Below, piece after piece: positions 19,821-27,363 of a DNA stretch of 64,000 nucleotides. The stretch's first letter is position 1. Each line of letters opens with the position of its first letter. The notes under the pieces are model-generated. The model saw only the letters and a program-made list of their open reading frames with translations. It had not been told where the DNA came from and ran no database searches. The position numbers were made by a program, and so were the translations under genes. Source of the stretch: Elusimicrobiota bacterium (GTDB taxonomy: Bacteria > Elusimicrobiota > UBA8919); contig JAFGLF010000076.1 of the NCBI GenBank assembly GCA_016928195.1, positions 1 through 64,000 on the forward strand, read 5' to 3'.

Positions 19821-19860
19821 GAAGTTGTTAACACAGTTACTAACAATTGTTAATAACTTC
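19821..19860. promoter_or_regulatory. Dyad of DnaA-box-like sequences in dnaA leader
   Basis: GAAGTTGTTAACA (19821-19833) and TGTTAATAACTTC (19848-19860) form a 13-bp inverted repeat with one mismatch, and the inner TAACAATTGTTA is itself a palindrome. The arms contain TTGTTAACA and, reversed, TTATTAACA, two mismatches from TTATCCACA. The position downstream of the dnaA promoter suits autoregulation. Confidence 0.45.
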
Positions 19861-19922
19861 CCCCTATTGTTTTTATTTACCTAGTTTTACCATATTTTAT
19901 CAAGTATCTATGGTTTTGTAGC

Positions 19923-19951
19923 ATTGTACAAAAGATATATTTAAAAGTCAA
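19923..19951 (-). promoter_or_regulatory. Sigma70-type promoter of dnaA
   Basis: On the minus strand TTGACT (19946-19951), 17 nt, TACAAT (19923-19928). Confidence 0.75.
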
Positions 19952-20067
19952 GAGGAATATTATTAATATATAAAATTCTTCAAAGGAGATGGGTTTTAAA
20001 ATTTTTTTACAGTTTTTTTAATATTGATTTATCTAAGGGAAATAACCCATAAAAAAATTTTTGGGAC

Positions 20068-20096
20068 TTGACAGATTTCTGTAATTTTTGTATAAT
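20068..20096 (+). promoter_or_regulatory. Sigma70-type promoter of ndk
   Basis: TTGACA (20068-20073), 17-nt spacer, TATAAT (20091-20096): a perfect consensus match on the plus strand. Confidence 0.85.
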
Positions 20097-20098
20097 AG

Positions 20099-20122
20099 AA
20101 CAAATAATATATATTATTTGTT
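20099..20122. promoter_or_regulatory. 24-bp perfect palindrome at ndk start site, operator-like
   Basis: Half-sites AACAAATAATAT and ATATTATTTGTT are exact reverse complements with no spacer. The element begins 2 nt after the -10 hexamer, so it would overlap the transcription start and fold in the leader. It is a candidate operator for an unidentified repressor. Confidence 0.55.
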
Positions 20123-20143
20123 AAAATTAGAACACGGAACATC

Positions 20144-20647
20144 ATGAAACAGCAAGCACTTGTTATTATCAAACCGGATGGATTAAAAAAGTCTTTGACA
20201 GGAAGTATTCTTACTAAACTTTCCGAATCGAAGCTTGAAATAATAGGCGCAAAAGTTGTAAGACCTACCCGAGAACTCACCGAAAAACATTATTCTCATA
20301 TGAAAGACAAACCATTTTTTGAAGACATCGTCAAGTATTTCTGCGGGGACATTCATAGGACAAGAAGAATCCTTTTACTTGTATATCAGGGTGAAAGTGC
20401 TATAGAAAAATTAAGAAGCATTGCAGGTTCAACCAACCCGGAGGAAGCAGAGCCAACAACAATCAGAGGATCATATGGAAGAATTACCACGAAAGGCGTA
20501 TATGAAAATGTACTACACGTATCGGGTAATGACAAAGAAGCTGAGCAGGAGATAAAACTCTGGTTTTTACCGTCTGAAATTGTCTATGAAATATACCCCA
20601 CCAAAGAGGTTGTTAAAGAAAAAGTTGATTTTAAAGAATGGGCGTAA
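20144..20647 (+). CDS. ndk: Nucleoside diphosphate kinase-like protein
   Basis: Transfers the gamma phosphate between nucleoside di- and triphosphates through a phosphohistidine. The 167 residues include QALVIIKPDGLKK, HYSHMKDKPFF, GSTNPEEAEPTTIRGSYG and NVLHVSGNDKEAEQEIKLWF. The catalytic His is present, but the usual NxxHGSD reads NVLHVSGN, and there are a few extra residues before it and a C-terminal extension of about 20. It is probably active but divergent. It is the only plus-strand gene between 0 and 27.3 kb and has its own strong promoter with an operator-like palindrome. Confidence 0.88.
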   Translation: MKQQALVIIKPDGLKKSLTGSILTKLSESKLEIIGAKVVRPTRELTEKHYSHMKDKPFFEDIVKYFCGDIHRTRRILLLVYQGESAIEKLRSIAGSTNPEEAEPTTIRGSYGRITTKGVYENVLHVSGNDKEAEQEIKLWFLPSEIVYEIYPTKEVVKEKVDFKEWA

Positions 20648-20703
20648 ATTCCCCATCAGATATTTTTATACCCTAACATTCCACCAGTCAGTTTTTTAAG
20701 AGT

Positions 20704-20850
20704 TTACTTTTTACCTAAAATTCTGAATACTTTTGTTCCGCAAGCAGGACAAACACCCTGGAGCGCCTTTCTCCCGCCCTTCATGTCGACTTCCTTTGCA
20801 TCTTTAATTTCTACCTGCTTTTTACATTTCATACATCTGCCTTCTGCCAT
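20704..20850 (-). CDS. DUF5679-like small zinc-ribbon protein
   Basis: A 48-residue ORF, too short for the ORF track, is preceded by a perfect AAGGAGG 8-9 nt before ATG. The translation starts MAEGRCMKCKKQVEIKDAKE and ends ALQGVCPACGTKVFRILGKK. Two CxxC pairs (CMKC and CPAC) would bind one zinc. It resembles the DUF5679 family, found beside diverse genes in candidate phyla and archaea; its function is unknown. It lies downstream of parB on the same strand and converges with ndk. Confidence 0.85.
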   Translation of the reverse strand: MAEGRCMKCKKQVEIKDAKEVDMKGGRKALQGVCPACGTKVFRILGKK

Positions 20851-20891
20851 TTGAATATCCTCCTTTTTAGATTTTCAAAAAAATGTTTAAA

Positions 20892-21755
20892 CTATTTTTT
20901 TGTAAGTTTTGATTTATATCTTAAAATATCAATAATACGGTTCAGATCACCGAGAGATGCACAGGATATTATTAATTTTCCTTTACCTCCGCGATATTTT
21001 ATTTCAACTTTTGTTCCCAGAATTTTCTGTAATTCTTCTTCTATGGCAATAACGTCACTGTCTTTCTTGGAAGGACTTATTCTGACTTTTTGAGATATTT
21101 TTTCCGCATCCCGGACAGTTAAATGTTGATTTATAATTTTTTCCAGCAGAAGTTTTTGTTTTAACGGGTCCTCAATGGCTGCTATTGCCCGTGCATGGCC
21201 TTCCCTGATTTTCCCTTCGGATATAGCATCTTGTATATTTTTCGGCATTGTGAGAATCCTTACAATATTCGCGATGGCCGAACGTGATTTGCCAAGGGTT
21301 GCTGCCAAATCTTCCTGACGCAGGCCGAATTCTGTCATTAGTCGTTTATATCCGTTGGCTTCTTCTACAGGATTAAAATCTTTTCGCTGAAGGTTTTCAA
21401 TTAATGATAGAATAAAGCTTTCTTTTTCGGAGACGGTTTTTACTATAGCAGGTATCTCGGAAAGGCCGGCAAGTTTAGCTGCCCGCCATCTCCTTTCGCC
21501 GGCTATCAGTTCATAAATTCCATCTTCACGCTTTGTTGATATGATTATCGGCTGGACAAGACCGTGCTCGGTAATTGATGCTGCAAGGTCCTTAAGCTCT
21601 GTTTCGTCGAATTTTGCTCTTGACTGGTATTTGTTGGGTTTAATCTGGTTGATTGGTATCTTTATTGTTCCTTCAACTGATTCTGATGTTGTAGAAAGCG
21701 CATTCCCGATTTCCGGTATCAATGCTTCCAATCCTTTCCCTAATGCCTTTCTCAT
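20892..21755 (-). CDS. parB: Chromosome partitioning protein ParB (Spo0J family)
   Basis: CTP-dependent DNA clamp that loads at parS and spreads. The 287 residues include the ParB/Srx domain (IPINQIKPNKYQSRAKF, ELIAGERRWRAAKLAG, with GERR for CTP binding), the helix-turn-helix parS-binding region (GLRQEDLAATLGKSRSAIANIVRIL) and a C-terminal dimerisation domain. Perfect parS sites occur 2-4 kb away at 24135 and 25832. It follows parA, with GGAGGGAGGAG upstream of the start. Confidence 0.96.
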   Translation of the reverse strand: MRKALGKGLEALIPEIGNALSTTSESVEGTIKIPINQIKPNKYQSRAKFDETELKDLAASITEHGLVQPIIISTKREDGIYELIAGERRWRAAKLAGLSEIPAIVKTVSEKESFILSLIENLQRKDFNPVEEANGYKRLMTEFGLRQEDLAATLGKSRSAIANIVRILTMPKNIQDAISEGKIREGHARAIAAIEDPLKQKLLLEKIINQHLTVRDAEKISQKVRISPSKKDSDVIAIEEELQKILGTKVEIKYRGGKGKLIISCASLGDLNRIIDILRYKSKLTKK

Positions 21756-21793
21756 AAAACTCCTCCCTCCTTATTATTAAAGGGTTAAGTAAG

Positions 21794-22594
21794 TTAAGAA
21801 TTATTTTCGGAGTCTTCTTGCTCTATAGGTCCTTTGTCCTTTTCAATAATTTCCTTTGCAAAATTCATATATGCTTCTGCACCTTTTGAACGTTTGTCGT
21901 AGAGTATTACCGGTTTGCCAAATCCCGGCGCCTCTGCAATTTTAACATTCCTCGGAATAATTGTTTTATAAACCTTATCGGGAAAATACTTTTTAATCTC
22001 GCTTATGACCTGTCCGGAAAGATTAATACGCGCATCATACATAGTCAGCAATACACCGTCGATAATAAGAGAAGGGTTTAAAACCTGTTTTAGTTTTTTT
22101 TGAAGTTCCAAGAGCTGTCCAAGTCCTTCTAAAGCGTAATATTCGCACTGTATAGGTATTATTAATGAGTTGGCTGCAGTTAATGCATTAATGGTCAATA
22201 ATCCTAATGAAGGCGGACAGTCAATTATAATGTATTCGTAAACACGCTGAAATTTTTCCAGCGCATTTTTTAATTTTGTTTCCCGTGATAAAGTGTTTAC
22301 AAGTTCTACTTCAGCGCCAACTAAATCCAACCCGGAAGGTACGATTTCACACCATTCAATCTCCGTGGGTAAAATTGCATCTTCGAGCAGTTTATCTCTC
22401 ATCAGAACATCATATATACTTGTTTTACTTTCGTTTTTTTTTATTCCTAACCCACTTGTAGAGTTTGCCTGCGGGTCCAGGTCAATAAGAAGTGTTTCGT
22501 GGGAAAGCATAGCAAGTGAGGCAGAAAGGTTTATAGCAGTTGTTGTTTTCCCTACTCCGCCTTTTTGGTTTGCAATAACAATTATTTTACTCAT
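21794..22594 (-). CDS. parA: Chromosome partitioning ATPase ParA (Soj family)
   Basis: Nucleoid-binding ATPase that drives ParB-parS segregation. The 266 residues start MSKIIVIANQKGGVGKTTTAINL with the deviant Walker A, followed by LLIDLDPQANSTSGLG and IIIDCPPSLGLLTINAL. I start at the ATG at 22594; the longer ORF runs into a leader palindrome. The promoter at 22669-22696 is followed by a 26-bp perfect palindrome (22640-22665) that may be an operator or mRNA hairpin. It is upstream of parB on the same strand. Confidence 0.96.
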   Translation of the reverse strand: MSKIIVIANQKGGVGKTTTAINLSASLAMLSHETLLIDLDPQANSTSGLGIKKNESKTSIYDVLMRDKLLEDAILPTEIEWCEIVPSGLDLVGAEVELVNTLSRETKLKNALEKFQRVYEYIIIDCPPSLGLLTINALTAANSLIIPIQCEYYALEGLGQLLELQKKLKQVLNPSLIIDGVLLTMYDARINLSGQVISEIKKYFPDKVYKTIIPRNVKIAEAPGFGKPVILYDKRSKGAEAYMNFAKEIIEKDKGPIEQEDSENNS

Positions 22595-22639
22595 GGTGCA
22601 GGATAAGAGTTCCTTAGATAGAGTTATTTTGTTGATTCG

Positions 22640-22665
22640 CCCAGCCCTTGCATGCAAGGGCTGGG
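22640..22665. promoter_or_regulatory. 26-bp perfect palindrome in parA leader
   Basis: Half-sites CCCAGCCCTTGCA and TGCAAGGGCTGGG are exact reverse complements, starting a few nt downstream of the parA -10 element. The flanking ATGAACCCAG is shared with a hairpin at 27.3 kb. It may be a repressor or ParB operator, an mRNA hairpin or a repeat element. Confidence 0.6.
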
Positions 22666-22668
22666 TTC

Positions 22669-22696
22669 ATTATATAAAAGGTTAAAAAAAAGTCAA
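22669..22696 (-). promoter_or_regulatory. Sigma70-type promoter of parA
   Basis: On the minus strand TTGACT (22691-22696), 16 nt, TATAAT (22669-22674). Confidence 0.7.
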
Positions 22697-22704
22697 GCAA
22701 AAAC

Positions 22705-22719
22705 TGTTCACGTAAAACA
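22705..22719. promoter_or_regulatory. Degenerate parS-like site
   Basis: TGTTCACGTAAAACA matches the parS consensus TGTTTCACGTGAAACA except for one deleted T and one G-to-A change. It lies just upstream of the parA promoter, so it may be a weak ParB site or a decayed one. Confidence 0.35.
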
Positions 22720-24009
22720 TCAGGACGAAACAAGGTCATAAATTTTTTTGACTGCTAGAATCGGGGTTTTTAAAATTTCTCCCGGGAGGTGTTTTTTAGA
22801 AAAAAGGATTTTTCCGTCGATCTCAGGAGCCTGGAATTCAGTATGCCCGAGTTTTTCAGAATCAGCAAGGATATCAAAAGTTTTTCCCACCCGTTTTTCA
22901 TTTTTCTTTAATGTGATTTTTTGCTGAGTCTTCATTATTTCGGCAAGCCGGGTGTTTTTAGTTTTTTGAGAAACAGAATTATGCATATTAAAAGCTTTTG
23001 TTCCCGTCTGCGGCGAATAAACAAATCCGCCCAGCCAGTCAAATTCCAGCGCTTTTATATCATTTAGCAACTTTTTAAAATTTTTCTCCGTTTCGTCGGG
23101 GAATCCCACCATAATAGTTGTCCGCAGAGTAATACCATGGATTTTTTTTCTTAGTTTTTCAATTGTATCAAAAATAATTTTGGAATAGGGCCTCCCCATT
23201 TTCTTTAATATTATGTCGTCTGTATGCTGTATAGGGATATCAATATATTTACACAGTTTGCTGTTTTCAGCGATTACTGATATTAGTTCGTCGGTAAAAT
23301 GAGCCGGGTGGGTATATAAAATTCGTATCCATTTCAATCCTTTAATGCCGGATATATTTTTTAGGAGTAAAGACAGCGCGGGGCTCCCATAAATATCAAT
23401 GCCATATAAAGTTGTGTCCTGAGCCACCAATATAATCTCTTTTCTGCCTGTGTTTACGGCGTTTTGAATATCTTTTATTATATATTCAATATTTCGGCTT
23501 CTGAAATGACCCCGTAGTCTTGGTATTAAACAATAATTACATTTATTATTGCATCCATCTGCTATTTTTATGTATGCATAGCTTCTGGGTGTTGAAAATA
23601 TCTTTGGTTCGTCGGAAATAATAAATTTTGGCGTGGTTATTTTATTAATGGGTCTTCCGGTAGAATTTAATTTGTCTATTATATTTGGAATTATATTGAA
23701 ATCCGAACTCCCGAGAATAGCGTCAATACCAGGGTATGGTTTTAATAATGTCTTTTTTTCAAGTTGTGGTAAACAACCACAAACAATAAGTTTTTGCCAT
23801 GGTTGTTTGCTTTCTGAAATACCACTTATTGCTGTGTATGCCTCTTTTCTTGCCGAATCAATAAAAGCACAGGTATTTATTATTATTACGTCTGCAAGGT
23901 TACTGTTCTGGATAAAAGTATATCCTTTTTTAGCAAGGATTCCGGCTATTGTTTCTGAATCAACAAGATTTTTTGGACAACCAAATGAAATTATGTAAAT
24001 ATTGCGCAT
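22720..24009 (-). CDS. rimO: Ribosomal protein S12 methylthiotransferase RimO
   Basis: Radical-SAM methylthiotransferase that modifies an Asp of ribosomal protein S12. Of 429 residues, the N-terminal UPF0004 domain has the three cluster cysteines in SFGCPKNLVDSE, NTCAFIDSAR and VCGCLPQ. The radical-SAM site reads CNNKCNYCLIPRLRGHFRSR, and the C-terminus forms a TRAM domain. The SFGCPKNLVDSE start and CLIPRLRG distinguish RimO from MiaB. I take the ATG at 24009 over the TTG 15 nt upstream. It is upstream of parA on the same strand. Confidence 0.95.
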   Translation of the reverse strand: MRNIYIISFGCPKNLVDSETIAGILAKKGYTFIQNSNLADVIIINTCAFIDSARKEAYTAISGISESKQPWQKLIVCGCLPQLEKKTLLKPYPGIDAILGSSDFNIIPNIIDKLNSTGRPINKITTPKFIISDEPKIFSTPRSYAYIKIADGCNNKCNYCLIPRLRGHFRSRNIEYIIKDIQNAVNTGRKEIILVAQDTTLYGIDIYGSPALSLLLKNISGIKGLKWIRILYTHPAHFTDELISVIAENSKLCKYIDIPIQHTDDIILKKMGRPYSKIIFDTIEKLRKKIHGITLRTTIMVGFPDETEKNFKKLLNDIKALEFDWLGGFVYSPQTGTKAFNMHNSVSQKTKNTRLAEIMKTQQKITLKKNEKRVGKTFDILADSEKLGHTEFQAPEIDGKILFSKKHLPGEILKTPILAVKKIYDLVSS

Positions 24010-24039
24010 ATTTTGTAGTATCAAGAACCCAAACCGATA

Positions 24040-24118
24040 CTTGATTAAAGGATTAATCCGCCAGTTGGCGGATAGATTACATATATTAAGACATACGTTG
24101 TAACTGTGTAATCTTGCG
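24040..24118. repeat. Intergenic repeat cluster upstream of rimO
   Basis: Contains the palindrome TCCGCCAGTTGGCGGA (24057-24072), nested in a GATTAAAGGATTAA...AGATTACA...CTGTGTAATC context that also occurs at 125-193 and 32.62-32.71 kb. No gene is visible. Confidence 0.6.
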
Positions 24119-24134
24119 ATAAAGTCGCTTATTT

Positions 24135-24150
24135 TGTTTCACGTGAAACA
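24135..24150. promoter_or_regulatory. parS site
   Basis: TGTTTCACGTGAAACA is a perfect match to the universal ParB-binding parS consensus. It is 1 nt beyond the stop codon of the DUF2723 gene and about 2.4 kb from parB. Confidence 0.97.
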
Positions 24151-24151
24151 T

Positions 24152-25831
24152 TTATCTGTTAAACATTAATCTCCTGTTAAATGATGCATTTGCTTCATTT
24201 TGCCACCCTGCTTGTGTAAATACTACTCCGGAATTATGACATGAAGAAACGTAATAATTAATTACCTGTGTCCCATAGTACGTAGGATTTCCTGGCGGTT
24301 TGCGGAAAGGGTATAGGTCATACAAAAAAAGTCTTGTTTTTATCATCTTTGCCCTGTTTAGCATGTTTTTATCCTTTGAGATCCTGCAAATTATGCCTAT
24401 TGGTACAGAATATTCCTCTAATTCAGCATGTACCCCTTCTGCAAAAACAGGATATTTTTCTACAATCTTTAATAAACAATCGGTTGTTGATCCGGATTTA
24501 CCCATTGAGAACAGTTCAGGATATTTATTTTCATATTCTGCTATTCTCCAGGGCAGATACGAATGAAGGACAACTTTTATGTCTTGACGTTTTTTTTCTA
24601 CAGTTTGTAGATAATTAATAGTAAAAATAGGGATATCAGCAGTTATTGATAAAAATGAGTTTTTTGGTACGGAACGAGCCAAATTTTTAACATAATCATA
24701 AGCAAGAAAATCATACCTTTTATTTAATTTTGGTAAATTAATAAACCCAGCATATAAAGATATCCCTAAAAAGAAATATATTAATGGTTTTATTTTAGTC
24801 TTTTTTATTATGGAACCTATAATTAATGTTTCGAAAACCATTGGTAATACACATGCAGGTTCCAGAATTGCCAGGGAAAGCTCAGTATTTGGTAGCCTGG
24901 AGAGAAATATGAAAAAGGGCCCTGAAAATATAAATAGTAATAAAAGTGTTTTACCAAAAATGTCACTAAAGCACAAAATTGTCCCAATTAATAGTAATAT
25001 GAGTCCAGGCCAGCCAAGTTGCTTCTTTTGTAATTCCCAATACATTTTAACAGAGTCTGTTAGTGCGTTTACTGTCCCGGAATGCCGTCGAGAAAGCTTT
25101 ATAACACCATAATCCGCCCGTGTAATAACATTGGCAAAATTGCCGAGATTTTTAGGATTACCCCAGTTATTAATAGGTTGTTGGGCTGATCTTATAGGCA
25201 GGAATAGATAAATAGAGAATCCGAGTATAAAGGCAGAGAGAAGAGAAAGGAGAAAAGAGAGAGAGAATGAAGGCAAAAGACTTTTTCTTTTGTTCTTCAT
25301 TATTAGATATAAAATACCCGGTATTAAAAGAACTATGGAATGATGATTACCGAGTGCAAGACCAAGCAGAAAGGCAGAGAGTAGTAAGTACCCAGAGTAG
25401 GTTCGCCCGTGGCTAAGAATGGGGAGTAGCAAAAGATAAAGTATTAAAACTGCAAAGAGGGCATTTAGCGAATAAATCTCACTTATAATACTCTGTTGCC
25501 AAAAAGAACTTGAAAAAATCAAGAAAAAAGCAGAAACTAACGCTGGCCATGTAGTGCTAAATACTTTTTTGGCTATATAATAGGTAATTACTATGCATAA
25601 TGAAGAGATAAAAGCGGAAAGAAGATTTAGCCGATAGCCGATATTCCCAAAAGGAAGTAAAAAAGTCCATAATTTTCCCAGTATAACATATACAGGGTAC
25701 CCTGGAGGATGGGCTATTCCCAGAGTATATGCAGAAGTAATTAGATCTCCTGCATCTCTAAAAGCCGGTAATGTGGGATACAGGGTATAGAGGTAAATAA
25801 AAAAACTGATAAAAAATAGAAAAATGGCCAT
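24152..25831 (-). CDS. DUF2723 family polytopic membrane protein, C-terminally shortened
   Basis: This 559-residue protein has about ten hydrophobic segments in the first 380 residues and the DUF2723 block YPTLPAFRDAGDLITSAYTLGIAHPPGYPVYVILG. DUF2723 proteins resemble GT-C glycosyltransferases and O-mannosyl transferases of membrane lipid-linked sugars. A clear paralogue at 40619-42496 has the same blocks (for example ADYGV/ADYGA, RYDFLAYDY/RYEFIAYDY) and then two TPR repeats. This copy ends at the first TPR helix, so the TPR end seems lost. Perfect parS sites abut both ends of the gene. Confidence 0.85.
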   Translation of the reverse strand: MAIFLFFISFFIYLYTLYPTLPAFRDAGDLITSAYTLGIAHPPGYPVYVILGKLWTFLLPFGNIGYRLNLLSAFISSLCIVITYYIAKKVFSTTWPALVSAFFLIFSSSFWQQSIISEIYSLNALFAVLILYLLLLPILSHGRTYSGYLLLSAFLLGLALGNHHSIVLLIPGILYLIMKNKRKSLLPSFSLSFLLSLLSAFILGFSIYLFLPIRSAQQPINNWGNPKNLGNFANVITRADYGVIKLSRRHSGTVNALTDSVKMYWELQKKQLGWPGLILLLIGTILCFSDIFGKTLLLLFIFSGPFFIFLSRLPNTELSLAILEPACVLPMVFETLIIGSIIKKTKIKPLIYFFLGISLYAGFINLPKLNKRYDFLAYDYVKNLARSVPKNSFLSITADIPIFTINYLQTVEKKRQDIKVVLHSYLPWRIAEYENKYPELFSMGKSGSTTDCLLKIVEKYPVFAEGVHAELEEYSVPIGIICRISKDKNMLNRAKMIKTRLFLYDLYPFRKPPGNPTYYGTQVINYYVSSCHNSGVVFTQAGWQNEANASFNRRLMFNR

Positions 25832-25847
25832 TGTTTCACGTGAAACA
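25832..25847. promoter_or_regulatory. parS site overlapping the end of the phosphatase gene
   Basis: TGTTTCACGTGAAACA is again a perfect parS. Read on the minus strand, TGT TTC ACG TGA supplies the last three codons and the stop of the phosphatase gene. The DUF2723 ATG follows immediately. Confidence 0.97.
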
Positions 25848-26318
25848 TTTAAATTTGAGTATTTTTGTTAGGCTTCTTTCTATACAATCTTTAATTTCTT
25901 TAAGTTTTAGCTTATTAGCCGGCGGAGGATGACCTAAAGGGTCTTCAATTTCGATTTCACCATCGTCTGCTAATTCTTTAAGTAGGAATGTTTTTGATTT
26001 TGTTCTCGGGAATAAGGTTGTTATAAAACTTTTGTGTCTTTTTTCCATAACAATTATTAGATCAGATTTGTTTATAATTTGTTCAGTAATCTGTGTAGAA
26101 ATATGGTTTGAGAAGTCAATACCGGCATTCTGCATGACTTCCGCAAGATCCCCGTATATCCTGTATTCAGGATTTGCTGCTGTTCCTGCAGAGCTAACTG
26201 TAATATTGGTTATCCCTTTTTCTTTTAGGAGGTTCTTTAAAATGCCCTCACCCATAACTGACCTGCAGACATTCCCAGTGCATACGAAAGTAATATGTTT
26301 TGGACCAGTAGACCCCAT
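25836..26318 (-). CDS. Low-molecular-weight protein tyrosine phosphatase family protein
   Basis: The 160-residue LMW-PTP fold has the P-loop CTGNVCRSVMGEG (C-x5-R-S), SSAGTAA, and the general-acid loop EDPLGHPP (Asp-Pro). In bacteria such enzymes dephosphorylate tyrosine kinases of exopolysaccharide export or act as arsenate reductases. The P-loop and the DP motif favour a phosphatase. The last residues (CFT) and the stop are encoded by a parS site. It is 3 nt downstream of the metallopeptidase gene and 4 nt upstream of the DUF2723 gene, so the three are an operon. Confidence 0.88.
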   Translation of the reverse strand: MGSTGPKHITFVCTGNVCRSVMGEGILKNLLKEKGITNITVSSAGTAANPEYRIYGDLAEVMQNAGIDFSNHISTQITEQIINKSDLIIVMEKRHKSFITTLFPRTKSKTFLLKELADDGEIEIEDPLGHPPPANKLKLKEIKDCIERSLTKILKFKCFT

Positions 26319-26321
26319 AAG

Positions 26322-27212
26322 TTAGTCCTTTAACCATGCTTTTTCAAGGTCATATATTGTTTGGAATTCTGATTGATAGCCCAAAAATAATGCAGAGTCG
26401 AGATTTTCTGTTTCCCTTAGGGTTGCTAAAAAGTTATAAAAATTCGTTTTTGCTCTTTTTTCCAGCATAAATGTTATTAATGATTCTGCCTGAGCATACC
26501 AAATTTCTACTTTTTTTACAGGTGCAGTGTATAGATTTAACGTCAAGAATTCAGGCATTTCCATTCTTTTTGACTTATCAAATTCATATTTTTTTATATT
26601 GCTGTTTTTATTTTCTTCATACATAGCCAGCCCTTCATTTACCCAAACAGATATTTTTGTAGCTTTTCCTTGCATAAAGTCATTAAATATAAGATGAGTT
26701 GCTTCATGTGGAAGTATGTAATCAAGATGTGGCCCTTCAAAAGTATACATTTTTCTATCAAAAACAAATCCGCCTGACCATTCCGCTCTTTTTGTATTTT
26801 CTTTGTACATCTGCACATCCTTATATATGTAGATTTCGAACCTTTCAGGAGGATTAAAGTTATAAAGATTGGTATCAGCTATTATTGCATTATAGATTTT
26901 TTCCATTTTTGGAGCTAATTCCTCCAGTAATTGGTTGTTAAATGAATAAATTGTAAAGTGAACAGAGTATGTTTTGGAAAATCCGTTAGGGATATTGGGG
27001 GTAAATTCTCTTGAGGGAACGGATTCATATGCTTTTGCCCGTTGTAATGAAGCAATCTGACCTTTCAGGGACTCTAATTTTTCGTTATTTTTTCTGACAA
27101 TTTTTTCATTTTTTCTGTCAATAAAACTTGAAATAGCCATTAAAAAAAAACATAGATAAATTACCAGAGCTACACCAATTATCATAAGCCAGTGTATCCG
27201 GTTTGTTCCCAT
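26322..27212 (-). CDS. Membrane-anchored peptidase MA-like metallopeptidase
   Basis: This 296-residue protein has one N-terminal transmembrane helix (WLMIIGVALVIYLCFFLMAI), a short coiled-coil-like linker and a gluzincin catalytic region. HEATH (HExxH) and WVNEGLAMYEE about 25 residues later supply the zinc ligands and the third Glu, as in the peptidase MA-like family. The catalytic domain is predicted to be outside the cytoplasm. I prefer the ATG at 27212. A TTG at 27257 would add a basic N-terminus (MQTKKYWRRR) and cannot be excluded. The promoter is at 27335-27363. Confidence 0.82.
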   Translation of the reverse strand: MGTNRIHWLMIIGVALVIYLCFFLMAISSFIDRKNEKIVRKNNEKLESLKGQIASLQRAKAYESVPSREFTPNIPNGFSKTYSVHFTIYSFNNQLLEELAPKMEKIYNAIIADTNLYNFNPPERFEIYIYKDVQMYKENTKRAEWSGGFVFDRKMYTFEGPHLDYILPHEATHLIFNDFMQGKATKISVWVNEGLAMYEENKNSNIKKYEFDKSKRMEMPEFLTLNLYTAPVKKVEIWYAQAESLITFMLEKRAKTNFYNFLATLRETENLDSALFLGYQSEFQTIYDLEKAWLKD

Positions 27213-27257
27213 CGGCGAGGTTTTCACCCGTCTCCTCCAATACTTCTTTGTTTGCAA

Positions 27258-27331
27258 TTCCTACACATTATTATATTGTATACAACCCACTCGTCTCCTG
27301 ATAAATTTCAGGAGGGACTGGGTTCATAAGA
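27258..27331 (-). promoter_or_regulatory. Leader with imperfect hairpin related to parA leader
   Basis: On the minus strand the leader reads ATGAACCCAGTCCCTCCTGA, a 6-nt loop, then TCAGGAG...TGGGTT, an imperfect long stem. The starting ATGAACCCAG is shared with the parA leader palindrome at 22640, so both may be copies of one element. Confidence 0.45.
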
Positions 27332-27334
27332 GGG

Positions 27335-27363
27335 ATTATACAACAAAACTTGATTTTTGACAA
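27335..27363 (-). promoter_or_regulatory. Promoter of the metallopeptidase operon
   Basis: On the minus strand TTGTCA (27358-27363), 17 nt, TATAAT (27335-27340). It overlaps a plus-strand promoter. Confidence 0.65.

Larger units (their letters stand above)
19804..20143. other. 340-nt dnaA-ndk divergent intergenic region
   Basis: No gene here. It contains, from left to right, a dyad of DnaA-box-like sequences in the dnaA leader (19821-19860), the dnaA promoter (19923-19951), an AT-rich stretch (about 19960-20060), the ndk promoter (20068-20096) and a 24-bp perfect palindrome at the predicted ndk start point. The AT-rich stretch next to DnaA-box-like sites is a second oriC candidate. Confidence 0.5.
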
